Assembly: GCF_027214005.1 (NCBI RefSeq)
Contig: NZ_JAPWGY010000008.1
Span: 1-64,000 of the forward strand
DNA length: 64,000 nt
Direction: 5' to 3'
DNA from: Kiloniella laminariae
GTDB taxonomy: Bacteria > Pseudomonadota > Alphaproteobacteria > Kiloniellales > Kiloniellaceae
Shown: positions 35,296-45,219 of the stretch, piece by piece
Layout of the letters: each line of letters opens with the position of its first letter
How positions within the stretch are numbered: position 1 is the stretch's first letter
Notes under the pieces: model-generated
Seen by the model: the letters and a program-made list of their open reading frames with translations, nothing else
Told to the model about the DNA's origin: nothing
Databases searched by the model: none
Made by a program: the position numbers and the translations under genes

Positions 35296-36471
35296 ATGAG
35301 CACCGGCCATAATTTCCCCAGCCTGAACTTTCATCTCGGTGAAGAAATCGACATGCTGCGCGACAGCGTCAAGGCCTTTGCCGAGGCCGAGATTGCCCCA
35401 CGCGCCGCTGAGATAGACAGCAGCAACGAGTTCCCGATGGATCTCTGGCGCAAAATGGGTGATCTCGGACTTCTTGGTATCACCGCGGCTGAAGAGTTCG
35501 GCGGCAGCGGTATGGGATACCTCGCCCACATCGTCACCATGGAAGAGCTTAGCCGCGCTTCGGCCTCTGTCGGCCTTTCCTACGGCGCGCATTCAAACCT
35601 TTGTGTCAACCAGATCAAACGCAACGGCACCGACGCCCAGAAACAGAAATACCTACCCAAGCTGATTACTGGCGAACACGTCGGTGCCTTGGCCATGTCT
35701 GAACCCGGTGCCGGATCAGACGTGGTTTCCATGAAACTCAAAGCCGAGAAAAAAGGCGACCGCTATGTGCTCAACGGGACCAAGATGTGGATCACCAACG
35801 GCCCTGATGCCGATACTCTGGTGATCTATGCCAAAACTGATCCTGACTTAGGGGCAAAAGGCATTACCGCCTTTATCGTGGAAAAGAATTTCCCCGGATT
35901 TTCTGTCGCCCAGAAACTCGACAAACTTGGCATGAGAGGCTCGAATACAGGCGAGCTGGTGTTTGATAACTGTGAAGTCCCCGAAGAAAACATCCTTGGT
36001 CAACTGAACGGGGGTGTGCGTGTTTTGATGTCCGGTCTGGATTACGAGCGTGCAGTTCTCTCCGGCGGGCCGCTTGGGATCATGTCTTCCTGTCTCGATG
36101 TGATCATTCCCTATGTCCACGAGCGCAAACAGTTCGGCCAGGCCATCGGTGAATTCCAGCTGATGCAGGGCAAGCTTGCGGATATCTATGCCACATGGAA
36201 TGCAACCCGTGCCTATGTCTATGCCGTCGGTCAGGCCTGCGATCGTGGGGAAACCACCCGCAAGGATGCTGCCGGAGCAATTCTCTTTTCTGCTGAAAAG
36301 GCCACATGGATGGCTGGTGAATCAATCCAGGTTCTTGGTGGCAATGGCTATATCAATGACTATCCGACCGGGCGTCTGTGGCGGGATGCCAAGCTCTATG
36401 AAATCGGGGCGGGTACCAATGAAATCCGCCGGTATCTGATTGGCCGTGAACTCTTCGGGGAGACAGCCTGA
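35296..36471 (+). CDS. liuA: Isovaleryl-CoA dehydrogenase
   Basis: A 391-residue FAD acyl-CoA dehydrogenase that oxidises isovaleryl-CoA to 3-methylcrotonyl-CoA. The segment [16 protein letters not shown], near residue 245-260, carries the catalytic glutamate at the position special to isovaleryl-CoA dehydrogenases, and [19 protein letters not shown] is the flavin region. GGAG is nine bases before the start. The stop codon overlaps the start of liuB by one base. Confidence 0.93.
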   Translation: MSTGHNFPSLNFHLGEEIDMLRDSVKAFAEAEIAPRAAEIDSSNEFPMDLWRKMGDLGLLGITAAEEFGGSGMGYLAHIVTMEELSRASASVGLSYGAHSNLCVNQIKRNGTDAQKQKYLPKLITGEHVGALAMSEPGAGSDVVSMKLKAEKKGDRYVLNGTKMWITNGPDADTLVIYAKTDPDLGAKGITAFIVEKNFPGFSVAQKLDKLGMRGSNTGELVFDNCEVPEENILGQLNGGVRVLMSGLDYERAVLSGGPLGIMSSCLDVIIPYVHERKQFGQAIGEFQLMQGKLADIYATWNATRAYVYAVGQACDRGETTRKDAAGAILFSAEKATWMAGESIQVLGGNGYINDYPTGRLWRDAKLYEIGAGTNEIRRYLIGRELFGETA

Positions 36472-38078
36472 TGTCGGTTATCCGTTCCAAGATCTCACCG
36501 AGATCCGAGAGTTTTAAAACCAACGCGGCCCATATGCAGGGACTGGTTGATCAACTGAACTCGGTTCTGGCAGAAACCGCCAAAGGTGGCCCAGACCACG
36601 CCCGCGAAAAGCATCTGGCCCGTGGCAAGATGCTGCCGCGCGAACGGGTTGAAGCCCTGCTAGATCCCGGATCGCCTTTTCTCGAGATTGCACCGATCGC
36701 AGCCCATGGCATGTACGATGCCAATATCGCGGCAGCGGGGGTGATTGCCGGGATTGGGCTGATCTCTGGTGTTGAGTGTATGATCCTGGCCAACGATGCC
36801 ACGGTAAAGGGGGGAACTTACTATCCCCTCACGGTGAAAAAGCATCTGCGGGCGCAGGAAATTGCACTGGAAAACCGCCTGCCCTGTGTCTATCTGGTTG
36901 ATTCCGGTGGTGCCAATCTGCCGAACCAGGACGAGGTTTTTCCCGATCGCGATCACTTTGGCCGGATCTTCTACAATCAGGCCCAGATGTCCTCAAAAGG
37001 CATTCCCCAGATCGCTGTTGTTATGGGTTCCTGTACCGCAGGCGGAGCCTATGTTCCGGCCATGTCAGACGAGACCATTATCGTCAAGGAACAGGGCACG
37101 ATATTTCTGGGGGGTCCACCACTGGTCAAAGCAGCGACAGGCGAGGTTGTCTCGGCTGAAGACCTTGGCGGGGCAGATGTCCATACCCGCCTGTCCGGGG
37201 TTGCAGATCACCTTGCAGAAAATGACGCCCATGCCCTGACCATCGCCCGGCATGTCGTCGCCAATCTCAACTGGCAAAAACCGAACCAGCTCAATCTGAG
37301 CAAACCGGAAGAGCCGCTTTATGATCCCAAAGAGATCTATGGTGTGGTGCCAAGCGATCTGAAAACCCCCTACGATGTCCGCGAAGTTATCGCGCGCATT
37401 GTCGATGGCTCCCGTTTTGATGAATTCAAAGCGCGATACGGCACCACCATTGTCTGTGGTTTTGCCCGCATCTGGGGTTATCCGGTCGGGATCGTTGCCA
37501 ACAACGGTATTCTCTTTTCCGAAAGCGCCCAGAAAGCCGCCCACTTTATCGAACTCTGTGCCCAGCGTGGTATTCCGCTGGTGTTCTTGCAGAATATCTC
37601 GGGCTTTATGATTGGTCGCAAATACGAGTCCGGTGGCATTGCCAAGGACGGTGCCAAGATGGTGACAGCAGTGGCAACGGCGGCAGTTCCCAAATTCACC
37701 GTTCTCATCGGCGGCAGCTTTGGCGCCGGAAACTACGGCATGTGTGGCCGTGCCTATCAGCCGCGTTTCCTCTGGATGTGGCCAAATTCGCGCATTTCCG
37801 TCATGGGCGGCGAACAGGCCGCTTCTGTTATGGCAACCCTGCGGCGGGACAACATCGAAGCCAAGGGTGACAGCTGGTCTGCGGATGAAGAAGCCAGGTT
37901 CAAACAACCCATGCTCGATATGTTTGAAGAACAGGGCTCGCCTTACTACGCCTCTGCCCGGCTCTGGGATGACGGGGTGTTTGACCCGGCCCGGACCCGG
38001 CGGGTTCTGGCACTTGGATTGTCCGCTTCTCTCAACGCCCCGATCAGCGACACCAAGTTTGGTGTCTTCAGGATGTAA
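36471..38078 (+). CDS. liuB: Methylcrotonyl-CoA carboxylase, carboxyltransferase (beta) subunit
   Basis: A 535-residue carboxyltransferase that moves the carboxyl group from biotin to 3-methylcrotonyl-CoA. Typical segments: '[25 protein letters not shown]' near the start, '[19 protein letters not shown]' and '[19 protein letters not shown]', which form the two acyl-CoA/biotin oxyanion sites. It works with the LiuD subunit encoded downstream. Confidence 0.94.
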   Translation: MSVIRSKISPRSESFKTNAAHMQGLVDQLNSVLAETAKGGPDHAREKHLARGKMLPRERVEALLDPGSPFLEIAPIAAHGMYDANIAAAGVIAGIGLISGVECMILANDATVKGGTYYPLTVKKHLRAQEIALENRLPCVYLVDSGGANLPNQDEVFPDRDHFGRIFYNQAQMSSKGIPQIAVVMGSCTAGGAYVPAMSDETIIVKEQGTIFLGGPPLVKAATGEVVSAEDLGGADVHTRLSGVADHLAENDAHALTIARHVVANLNWQKPNQLNLSKPEEPLYDPKEIYGVVPSDLKTPYDVREVIARIVDGSRFDEFKARYGTTIVCGFARIWGYPVGIVANNGILFSESAQKAAHFIELCAQRGIPLVFLQNISGFMIGRKYESGGIAKDGAKMVTAVATAAVPKFTVLIGGSFGAGNYGMCGRAYQPRFLWMWPNSRISVMGGEQAASVMATLRRDNIEAKGDSWSADEEARFKQPMLDMFEEQGSPYYASARLWDDGVFDPARTRRVLALGLSASLNAPISDTKFGVFRM

Positions 38079-38082
38079 TGCC

Positions 38083-38868
38083 ATGAGTTATCAAACACTT
38101 GAAATCGAAATTCGCGAAGCTGCGGCCTGGGTCTGGATGAACCGTCCGGATATTCATAACGCGCTTGATGAAGTAATGATCGCAGAGCTGACAGACGCCT
38201 TTACCACTCTCGGCAAAGACATCTCCGTTCGGGCCATCGTCCTGGCCGGACGGGGCAAAAGCTTTTCCGCCGGGGCAGATCTGGGCTGGATGAAACGGGC
38301 CGCCACCTTCTCCGAGGAAGAAAACCGTCAGGACGCGCTCAAGCTGGCAAAGATGCTCCAGGCCATTGCCCATTGCAGCAAGCCGGTTATTGCCCGGGTA
38401 CAGGGCGCGGCCTTTGGTGGCGGCGTCGGATTAACCGCTGCGGCAGATATCGCAATCGCCGGGGAGCACGCCAAGTTCTGCCTGTCCGAGGTAAAACTTG
38501 GTCTGGTTCCGGCAACTATCGCCCCTTACGTCGTTGCTGCGATGGGAGAACGTCAGGCCCGACGTTATTTCCTCACAGCCGAAGTCATCCGGGCCGAGCG
38601 GGCGCGGGAAATCGGCTTTGTCCATGAGAGCTGTGCGGATGACCAGCTGGATGTGATGATTACCGAGATTCTCGCGGCTTTGAAACTCGCCGCACCGGAT
38701 GCTGTTGATGTTGCCAAGGATCTGATCCGCAGCGTTTCCAATCGCCAGCTTGATGAAAAGTTGATGGGCGAAACGGCAGAACTGATTGCCCGTCAGCGGC
38801 TCGCGCCAGAAGCGCGCGAGGGACTGACCGCCTTTTTTGAAAAACGCAAAGCCTCCTGGGTTGCCTGA
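38083..38868 (+). CDS. liuC: Enoyl-CoA hydratase, probable methylglutaconyl-CoA hydratase
   Basis: A 261-residue crotonase-fold hydratase converting 3-methylglutaconyl-CoA to HMG-CoA. Oxyanion loops are AGRGKSFSAGADLGWM and GAAFGGGVGLTAAADIAIA, and the catalytic acid lies in FCLSEVKLGLVPATIAPYV. The ATG at 38083 is five bases after liuB; a longer open frame overlapping liuB (from 37720) is not coding in this frame. Confidence 0.91.
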   Translation: MSYQTLEIEIREAAAWVWMNRPDIHNALDEVMIAELTDAFTTLGKDISVRAIVLAGRGKSFSAGADLGWMKRAATFSEEENRQDALKLAKMLQAIAHCSKPVIARVQGAAFGGGVGLTAAADIAIAGEHAKFCLSEVKLGLVPATIAPYVVAAMGERQARRYFLTAEVIRAERAREIGFVHESCADDQLDVMITEILAALKLAAPDAVDVAKDLIRSVSNRQLDEKLMGETAELIARQRLAPEAREGLTAFFEKRKASWVA

Positions 38869-38882
38869 GATAGGATAAACAG

Positions 38883-40865
38883 ATGTTTAAAAAAATCCTG
38901 ATTGCCAATCGCGGGGAAATTGCCCGGCGGATTATTCGCACCGCCCGTCTTATGGGTGTTAAAACTGTTGCGGTCTATTCTGATGCAGACAAAGACGCCC
39001 CCTTCGCCAAAGAAGCCGACGAGGCAATCCACATCGGCCCGCCTGCCCCCGCTGAAAGTTACCTGCTTGCAGATCGTATTCTTGAAGCCGCAAAACTGAC
39101 CGGCGCAGAAGCAATCCACCCAGGCTATGGTTTCCTGTCAGAAAACGCAGCTTTTGCTGAAAGCTGTGCCAAATCTGGCGTGGTTTTTATCGGGCCACCA
39201 GCCAGTTCGATAATCGCCATGGGGGACAAATCAGCCTCCAAACGCCTGATGCGCGAGGCTGCGGTTCCACTTTCTCCGGGTTATGAAGGTGAAGATCAGG
39301 CACCTGATCTTCTCGCAAATCAGGCGAAAACAATCGGCTATCCCGTTATGATAAAAGCATCTTCCGGCGGTGGCGGCAAGGGGATGCGCATTGTCCACAA
39401 TGAAAAGGAATTCGCTGCGGCCCTGGCATCCTGTCAACGCGAAGCCAAAGCCGCCTTTGGCGATGAGCGGGTCCTGATCGAGAAATTCATCGTCAATCCG
39501 CGCCATGTGGAAATACAGGTGTTTGCCGATAATCACGGCAATACCGTGCATCTGTTCGAACGGGATTGCTCTGCGCAAAGACGTCATCAGAAAGTCATCG
39601 AAGAAGCCCCTGCCCCTGGCCTGAACGATCAGACCCGTGCTGCCATGCACAAGGCAGCTATTGCCGCCGCCGAAGCCGTGGGGTATCGCGGCGCAGGGAC
39701 GGTTGAATTCCTGCTTGATCCCAGCGGTGACTTCTACTTCATGGAAATGAACACCCGGCTTCAGGTCGAACACCCAGTGACAGAGATGATCACCGGGCTT
39801 GATCTGGTGGAATGGCAGCTGCGTGTTGCAGCTGGCGAGCCCCTGCCCGCCAGACAGGATGAAATCAGCCTGACCGGCCACGCTTTTGAAGCCCGTATCT
39901 ACGCGGAAGATCCCGATAACGACTTCCTGCCGGCAACAGGTCACCTCACCCGGCTTTCCTTTCCTGAAGCTTCGGAAAACATCCGGGTTGATGCCGGGGT
40001 CGAGGAAAAAGGAACCGTTTCCCCGCATTATGATCCCATGATTGCCAAGCTGATCTCCTGGGATGAAACCCGGGAACGCGCCCTGGATCGTTTGATCGGC
40101 GCTTTGGGCGAAACCCGCATTGTCGGCCTGACCACCAACGTTTCGTTCCTCTCCCGACTGGCTTCGGTCGAGCCCTTCAAAAAGGCAAAGCTGGATACCG
40201 GTCTGATCGAACGGGAAAAAGCCGCGCTGTTTCCAGCACCCAAAGCACTGCCCGATACCGTGTTGGTTCTTGCAGCTCTGACCGAACTTCTTGGTCATCC
40301 GCCACATGGTTCGTCCTCTGACCCCTTTTCCCCCTGGGTTGCCCAGGATGGCTGGCGTCTTGGCGGACGGGCCACGCGTTTGCTGCGTTTTATGACAGGG
40401 GAAAAAGCACACCTTGTGGCCGCAGTCTATCATGCCGAAGGCTATGCCCTGCAGATCGGTGCAACCGGATATGAAGTCACCGGAAGCGTCATGGGGGATA
40501 TCGTCACGGCCAACATCGACGGTCATCGCATCGTCGCGGCAGTTGTCAGCAACGCGCTGGAACGCCATATCTTCCTGGAGGGGGCGCATTATCAGCTGGA
40601 TCTATTTGATCCTCTGGTCGCCGCCGAAAACGTCGATGATGACACGGGTGGCCTGCGCGCGCCCATGCCCGGAAAAATCGTCAAGCTCTTTGCCGCTGCC
40701 GGGGATCTTGTCGAACGTGGCGCTCCGCTGCTGGTTCTCGAAGCCATGAAGATGGAACACACCATTCTTGCGCCGGTAAAGGGCAAGATCACAGCCTTCC
40801 TCGCCCAGGAAGGCGATCAGGTTGATGATGGCGACAGTCTGGTTGAACTGGAAGCGGAGGAATAG
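38883..40865 (+). CDS. liuD: Methylcrotonyl-CoA carboxylase, biotin-containing (alpha) subunit
   Basis: A 660-residue biotin carboxylase/biotin carrier. The N-terminal carboxylase begins MFKKILIANRGEIARRI and has the ATP-binding glycine loop ASSGGGGKGMRI near residue 160; the last 75 residues are the biotinyl domain with EAMKMEHT, in which the lysine carries biotin. The 100 residues between form the BT-type linker that contacts the beta subunit. It lies 14 bases after liuC and 3 bases before liuE. Confidence 0.94.
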   Translation: MFKKILIANRGEIARRIIRTARLMGVKTVAVYSDADKDAPFAKEADEAIHIGPPAPAESYLLADRILEAAKLTGAEAIHPGYGFLSENAAFAESCAKSGVVFIGPPASSIIAMGDKSASKRLMREAAVPLSPGYEGEDQAPDLLANQAKTIGYPVMIKASSGGGGKGMRIVHNEKEFAAALASCQREAKAAFGDERVLIEKFIVNPRHVEIQVFADNHGNTVHLFERDCSAQRRHQKVIEEAPAPGLNDQTRAAMHKAAIAAAEAVGYRGAGTVEFLLDPSGDFYFMEMNTRLQVEHPVTEMITGLDLVEWQLRVAAGEPLPARQDEISLTGHAFEARIYAEDPDNDFLPATGHLTRLSFPEASENIRVDAGVEEKGTVSPHYDPMIAKLISWDETRERALDRLIGALGETRIVGLTTNVSFLSRLASVEPFKKAKLDTGLIEREKAALFPAPKALPDTVLVLAALTELLGHPPHGSSSDPFSPWVAQDGWRLGGRATRLLRFMTGEKAHLVAAVYHAEGYALQIGATGYEVTGSVMGDIVTANIDGHRIVAAVVSNALERHIFLEGAHYQLDLFDPLVAAENVDDDTGGLRAPMPGKIVKLFAAAGDLVERGAPLLVLEAMKMEHTILAPVKGKITAFLAQEGDQVDDGDSLVELEAEE

Positions 40866-40868
40866 CCG

Positions 40869-41798
40869 ATGACGGTAACAAACCAGACAAATCCGGACAG
40901 GGTAAAAATCGTCGAGGTCGGACCAAGGGACGGCTTGCAAAACGAGCCCTATCTGGTGCCGACAGACGCCAAGATCGAGCTGATCGAACGCCTGTCCGAT
41001 ACCGGGCTTTCTGCGGTTGAGGCCAGTGCTTTTGTTTCGCCCAAGTGGGTACCCCAGATGGCAGACGCCTCAGAGGTTATTACAGGCATCAAGAAACGCC
41101 CGGGGGTGCGCTACCCCGTGCTGACCCCCAACCTGAAAGGGCTGGAACGGGCGATTGAGGCGGGCGTTGATGAAATTGCCGTATTTGGTGCGGCGTCCGA
41201 AAGCTTTTCCCAGAAGAACATCAACTGTTCAATCAAGGAAAGTCTGGAACGTTTCTCCCCGGTTATCGCCACGGCCCTGAAAGAAAACATCCGGGTCCGG
41301 GGTTATGTGTCCTGTGTTCTTGGTTGCCCCTACGAAGGCCCAATCGCCGCTGAAAAGGTCGCGGAAGTCTCGCGGGAACTGCACGCCATGGGCTGTAGCG
41401 AAATCAGTCTCGGCGATACCATCGGAATCGGCACGCCGCTTTTGACCAAACGCATGATCGAAACCGTGGCCAAATCTGTACCTATTGAACAGCTTGCAGG
41501 CCATTATCACGATACCTACGGTCAGGCTCTGGCCAATATCTTTGCCTCCTGGGAACTGGGCATTCGGGTTTTTGATACCTCGGTTTCCGGTCTCGGCGGC
41601 TGCCCCTACGCCAAGGGCGCTTCGGGCAATGTCGCCACCGAGGATGTGATCTACATGTTTAACGGCATGGGCGTTGAAACCGGGGTTGACCTGACCAAAC
41701 TGGTCGAGACCGCCTGGTACATCTCGGGCGTTCTTGGCAAAGCACCGGGGTCAAAACTGGCCCGCGTTATGGAAGAACAGATCAAGAAATCAGCTTAA
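40869..41798 (+). CDS. liuE: Hydroxymethylglutaryl-CoA lyase
   Basis: A 309-residue TIM-barrel lyase that splits HMG-CoA to acetoacetate and acetyl-CoA, the last leucine step. Metal and substrate residues are in EVGPRDGLQNE, HYHDTYGQA, and the signature VSGLGGCPYAKGASGN, which includes the catalytic cysteine. It is 3 bases from liuD and 31 bases from the SDR gene. Confidence 0.94.
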   Translation: MTVTNQTNPDRVKIVEVGPRDGLQNEPYLVPTDAKIELIERLSDTGLSAVEASAFVSPKWVPQMADASEVITGIKKRPGVRYPVLTPNLKGLERAIEAGVDEIAVFGAASESFSQKNINCSIKESLERFSPVIATALKENIRVRGYVSCVLGCPYEGPIAAEKVAEVSRELHAMGCSEISLGDTIGIGTPLLTKRMIETVAKSVPIEQLAGHYHDTYGQALANIFASWELGIRVFDTSVSGLGGCPYAKGASGNVATEDVIYMFNGMGVETGVDLTKLVETAWYISGVLGKAPGSKLARVMEEQIKKSA

Positions 41799-41829
41799 GC
41801 TGTAGCAGGAAGATAAAAGGATAAAAGCC

Positions 41830-42582
41830 ATGAAACTCTCTGGACTTACCGCATTGATTACAGGTGGTGGCTCGGGCCTGGGCGAAGCTGTCGCCCGTCA
41901 CCTTGCTGACAAAGGCGTAAAGTGTGGCCTGATTGATCTGAATGACGAGGGTGTCAACCGCGTTGCCACAGATATTGACGGCCTGGCGGTGACGGCGGAT
42001 GTGACAGATCCGGATGCAATCCGTTCTGCCGTATCCATGATTGAAAAGATGCTGGGTCCGATCCGCATTGTCGTGAACTGTGCCGGAATTGCGCCGGGTG
42101 CCAAGCTGGTTGGCCGCGAAGGGGCCCACGATCTTGATCTTTTCCGAAAAACCATCGAGATCAACCTGATCGGCGCATTCAATGTCATGCGTCTGGCAGC
42201 CGAACGAATGGTGAGCTACGACGAAGTTGACGGTGAACGCGGTGTGATCATCAACACCGCCTCGATCGCCGCCTGGGAAGGCCAGATCGGGCAGGCCGCT
42301 TATGCGGCATCAAAGGGCGGTGTAGCCTCCCTCACTTTACCGCTCTCACGTGAACTGGCCCGTAGCGCCATCCGAGTTGTTGCCATCGCTCCGGGCGTAA
42401 TGGAAACCCCGATGGTTGCCGGAATGTCGGACAAGGTCAAAGAAGCCCTGATTGAAAAGAGCCTTTTCCCGAAACGCCTTGGCCAACCTGAAGAATTTGC
42501 AGCTCTTGCGGCCCATATCTGTGAGAATGCCTTCCTCAACGGCACAACCATTCGCCTTGACGGTTCCGTCAGGCTTGCCTGA
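41830..42582 (+). CDS. 3-Hydroxyacyl-CoA dehydrogenase, SDR type (HSD10-like)
   Basis: A 250-residue short-chain dehydrogenase with cofactor motif TGGGSGLG (residues 11-18), NCAGIA, catalytic YAASK and the C-terminal LFPKRLGQPEEFAALAAHI typical of type-2 3-hydroxyacyl-CoA dehydrogenases. The human equivalent oxidises 2-methyl-3-hydroxybutyryl-CoA in isoleucine breakdown, which suits its place before a thiolase gene. It may also act on 3-hydroxybutyryl-CoA. Confidence 0.88.
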   Translation: MKLSGLTALITGGGSGLGEAVARHLADKGVKCGLIDLNDEGVNRVATDIDGLAVTADVTDPDAIRSAVSMIEKMLGPIRIVVNCAGIAPGAKLVGREGAHDLDLFRKTIEINLIGAFNVMRLAAERMVSYDEVDGERGVIINTASIAAWEGQIGQAAYAASKGGVASLTLPLSRELARSAIRVVAIAPGVMETPMVAGMSDKVKEALIEKSLFPKRLGQPEEFAALAAHICENAFLNGTTIRLDGSVRLA

Positions 42583-42641
42583 CGCGCTGCCTGTCCCGAA
42601 AACGCTTGTTCAAAATGACTATAAACAAAGTGGAACACATC

Positions 42642-43826
42642 ATGTCTGATCCCGTTGTCATCGTCTCTGCCGCCCGGACCCCGATGGGCTCTTTTCAGGG
42701 AACTCTTTCCCCTCTCTCCACCACCGATCTTGGTGCTGTTGCGATCAAGGCCGCGGTTACCCGCGCGGGGATCGCCGCCGAGGATGTCCAGGAGGTGATG
42801 ATGGGCTGTGTCCTGCCCGCAGGTCTGGGTCAGGCCCCCGCCCGTCAGGCCGCAATCAAGGGCGGCTTGCCCCTTTCCGCTGGCTGTACCACCGTGAACA
42901 AGGTCTGCGGCTCTGGCATGAAGACCGTCATGCTTGCCCATGATGCGCTGCTCGCAGGATCTGTCGAAATCATCGTTGCCGGTGGAATGGAAAGCATGAC
43001 CAACGCGCCGTATCTGCTGCCCAAAGCTCGTGGTGGCATGCGCATGGGCCACGGCACTGTCGTCGATCACATGTTCATGGATGGCCTTGAAGATGCCTAT
43101 TTCGACAAGGGTGGCCTGATGGGCACCTTTGCTGAAAACACTGCCGACAAATATGCCGCCACCCGCGAAGAACAGGATGCCTTTGCCATTGAAAGCCTTA
43201 ACCGGGCCAGAAAAGCTTCCGAGACAGGGCTGTTCAAAGACGAAATCGAGCCCCTCACCGTCAAGCACCGCAAAGGTGAAACCTTTGTTGAGCAGGACGA
43301 ACAGCCCTATGCCGTCGATACCAGCAAGATCCCCAACCTGCGCCCGGCGTTCCGCCCCGATGGCACGGTGACGGCTGCTTCTTCTTCCTCGATTTCCGAC
43401 GGGGCAGCAGCTGTTGTCCTGATGCGCCAGTCCGAAGCAACAAGACGCGGCCTGAAACCTCTGGCAACCATCAAGGCACACGCCACCCACTCTCAGGAGC
43501 CCTGCTGGTTCACCACGGCCCCTGTCGGCGCGATCTCCAAAGCCCTGGATAAAGCAGGCTGGACGTCGGAAGATGTTGATCTCTATGAAATCAACGAAGC
43601 CTTTGCCATTGTCACCATGGCCGCGATGAAAGAACTCAATCTCCCGCATAAAAAAGTCAACGTGCATGGCGGGGCCTGTGCCCTCGGCCACCCGATTGGC
43701 GCTTCCGGCACCCGGTTGATCGTGACCTTGATCCATGCCCTGAAACAGACCGGCGGCACCAAAGGCATCGCCAGCCTCTGCATCGGTGGCGGCGAAGCCA
43801 CAGCATTGGCTGTTGAGTTGATCTAG
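42642..43826 (+). CDS. Acetyl-CoA C-acyltransferase (thiolase)
   Basis: A 394-residue thiolase. The nucleophilic cysteine is in CTTVNKVCGSGMKT near residue 88, and the C-terminal active-site residues are in GGACALGHPIGASG and CIGGGEA. The ATG at 42642 gives the usual length; ATG at 42615 and TTG at 42606 are alternatives. It can cleave 2-methylacetoacetyl-CoA (isoleucine) or acetoacetyl-CoA derived from leucine. Last gene of the operon, followed by a strong terminator. Confidence 0.9.
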   Translation: MSDPVVIVSAARTPMGSFQGTLSPLSTTDLGAVAIKAAVTRAGIAAEDVQEVMMGCVLPAGLGQAPARQAAIKGGLPLSAGCTTVNKVCGSGMKTVMLAHDALLAGSVEIIVAGGMESMTNAPYLLPKARGGMRMGHGTVVDHMFMDGLEDAYFDKGGLMGTFAENTADKYAATREEQDAFAIESLNRARKASETGLFKDEIEPLTVKHRKGETFVEQDEQPYAVDTSKIPNLRPAFRPDGTVTAASSSSISDGAAAVVLMRQSEATRRGLKPLATIKAHATHSQEPCWFTTAPVGAISKALDKAGWTSEDVDLYEINEAFAIVTMAAMKELNLPHKKVNVHGGACALGHPIGASGTRLIVTLIHALKQTGGTKGIASLCIGGGEATALAVELI

Positions 43827-43832
43827 CTGATC

Positions 43833-43879
43833 AAGAAAAGGGCTGTATCACAGATCAAACTGGATACAGCCCTTTTCTT
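43833..43879. terminator. Bidirectional terminator between the two large operons
   Basis: A perfect 17-base stem, AAGAAAAGGGCTGTATC (43833-43849) and its complement (43863-43879), with a 13-base loop. The stem itself supplies T-rich and A-rich ends. It separates the thiolase gene from the opposing PaaK-like gene. Confidence 0.85.
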
Positions 43880-43895
43880 CGTTCGCATACCCCGT

Positions 43896-45143
43896 TTACA
43901 CAACGCCCGAGGGTCGGGCGTCATCGATTACCTTGCCGTCGTTTGGCAGCGATCCAACAGCGGCAAAAACAACATCCCCCCGCAATCTGCAGTGCACCCG
44001 GATGGCTTCTTCGATGGATGACTGCAGTTCGGCATTCTCAGCGCCGCTTGTAACTTCGCAATGGAAGGTCAGATTGTCTTTGCCACCCTGTTCCGTGACT
44101 TCAAGACGGGCTTTGACAAGCTGGTCATGGCTGGCGACAACCCGGGCGACCTGTTCCGGGTGGACAAACATGCCGCGGATCTTGGTTGTCTGATCGGCGC
44201 GGCCCATCCACCCCTTGATCCGGCGGTTTGTTCGCCCACAGGGGCTTTGTCCCGGCAGAATCGCCGAGAGATCACCTGTGGCGAAACGGATCAGGGAATA
44301 ATTGGGATTAAAACAGGTCACCACTACCTCCCCGACTTCACCGTCTTCGACCAGATCCCCCGTGCCCGGCCGAACGATTTCAACGATCACATCCTCGTCG
44401 AGGATCATGCCCTGCAAAGCCGGGCTTTCATAGGCAATCAGACCAACATCTGCCGTTGCATAACACTGCAGAACAGTAATACCGCGCTGTTCATAATATT
44501 TACGCAGATCAGGGAACAAGGGGCCTCCCGTGACCAGAGCCCGCTTGATCGAGGTAATCGGCGTGCCCAGTGCATCGGCCTTTTCCAGAATGATCTTGAG
44601 GAAGTCAGGCGTGCCCATATATCCGCTGGCCTGAAAACGGTTGATCGCCTCGACCTGTCCTTCGGTTTGCCCGACACCGCCGGGAAAAACGGCACAGCCC
44701 AGGGTTCTTGCCGCATAGTCAAACATGATGCCCGCTGGCGTAAAATGATAGGCAAAACAGTTATGGGCGACCTCGCCCTTGCGAAAGCCGGTCGCATACA
44801 AGGCCCGGGCGATGCGCCAGATGTCCTCATCTTTGCCCTGGGGCTCGACAATCGGGCCGGGAGAGAGGAACAGGCGCGCCATTTCACCTGCAGGTACCAT
44901 TCCCAGACCACCGAATGGGGCCTGGGCCTGCTGCTGTTCAATCAGTATGGATTTCCGAACAACTGGTAAGCGTGACAGCTCTGCAAGAGATGTGATCTCT
45001 TCTGCTGTAACGCCGGACAGCGTTTCCTTGTAAAAGGGAGCAGATTTCTGTGCCGAAGATATCAGATCCCGCAGTCTGACCAGAAGGCTTTCCTCACGCT
45101 CTTTCTGGTTACGGGTTTCTTTCTGGTCAAAAAAATCACTCAT
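43896..45143 (-). CDS. Phenylacetate-CoA ligase-family (PaaK-like) protein
   Basis: A 415-residue AMP-dependent CoA ligase of the PaaK family, with 'GVTAEEITSLAELSRLPVVRKS' near the N-terminus, the FSYHFTPAGI-like segment 'AYHFTPAGIMFDYAARTLG', and the C-terminal 'GRTNRRIKGWMGRADQTTKIRGMFVHPEQV', the usual PaaK C-domain. It would activate an aromatic or related acid to its CoA thioester. As last gene of the livG-to-livF operon it suggests that the transported compound is a carboxylic acid. It is not part of a phenylacetate (paaABCDE) cluster here. Confidence 0.82.
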   Translation of the reverse strand: MSDFFDQKETRNQKEREESLLVRLRDLISSAQKSAPFYKETLSGVTAEEITSLAELSRLPVVRKSILIEQQQAQAPFGGLGMVPAGEMARLFLSPGPIVEPQGKDEDIWRIARALYATGFRKGEVAHNCFAYHFTPAGIMFDYAARTLGCAVFPGGVGQTEGQVEAINRFQASGYMGTPDFLKIILEKADALGTPITSIKRALVTGGPLFPDLRKYYEQRGITVLQCYATADVGLIAYESPALQGMILDEDVIVEIVRPGTGDLVEDGEVGEVVVTCFNPNYSLIRFATGDLSAILPGQSPCGRTNRRIKGWMGRADQTTKIRGMFVHPEQVARVVASHDQLVKARLEVTEQGGKDNLTFHCEVTSGAENAELQSSIEEAIRVHCRLRGDVVFAAVGSLPNDGKVIDDARPSGVV

Positions 45144-45219
45144 AACAAATTACCTGTCACCTGGCCCTCAATGGCCGCACTCAATTTTAAAAACTGTACC
45201 TCGACCTTTTCAGGCGAGA

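Noticed and set aside
37065-38084. 339-residue open frame opposite liuB
   Set aside because: Shadow of liuB; no domain.
39231-40589. 452-residue open frame on the minus strand opposite liuD
   Set aside because: It mirrors liuD, has no family features or ribosome site, and is explained by codon bias of the real gene.
42300-43736. 478-residue open frame on the minus strand opposite the SDR and thiolase genes
   Set aside because: It spans two real genes on the other strand and has no recognisable domain.
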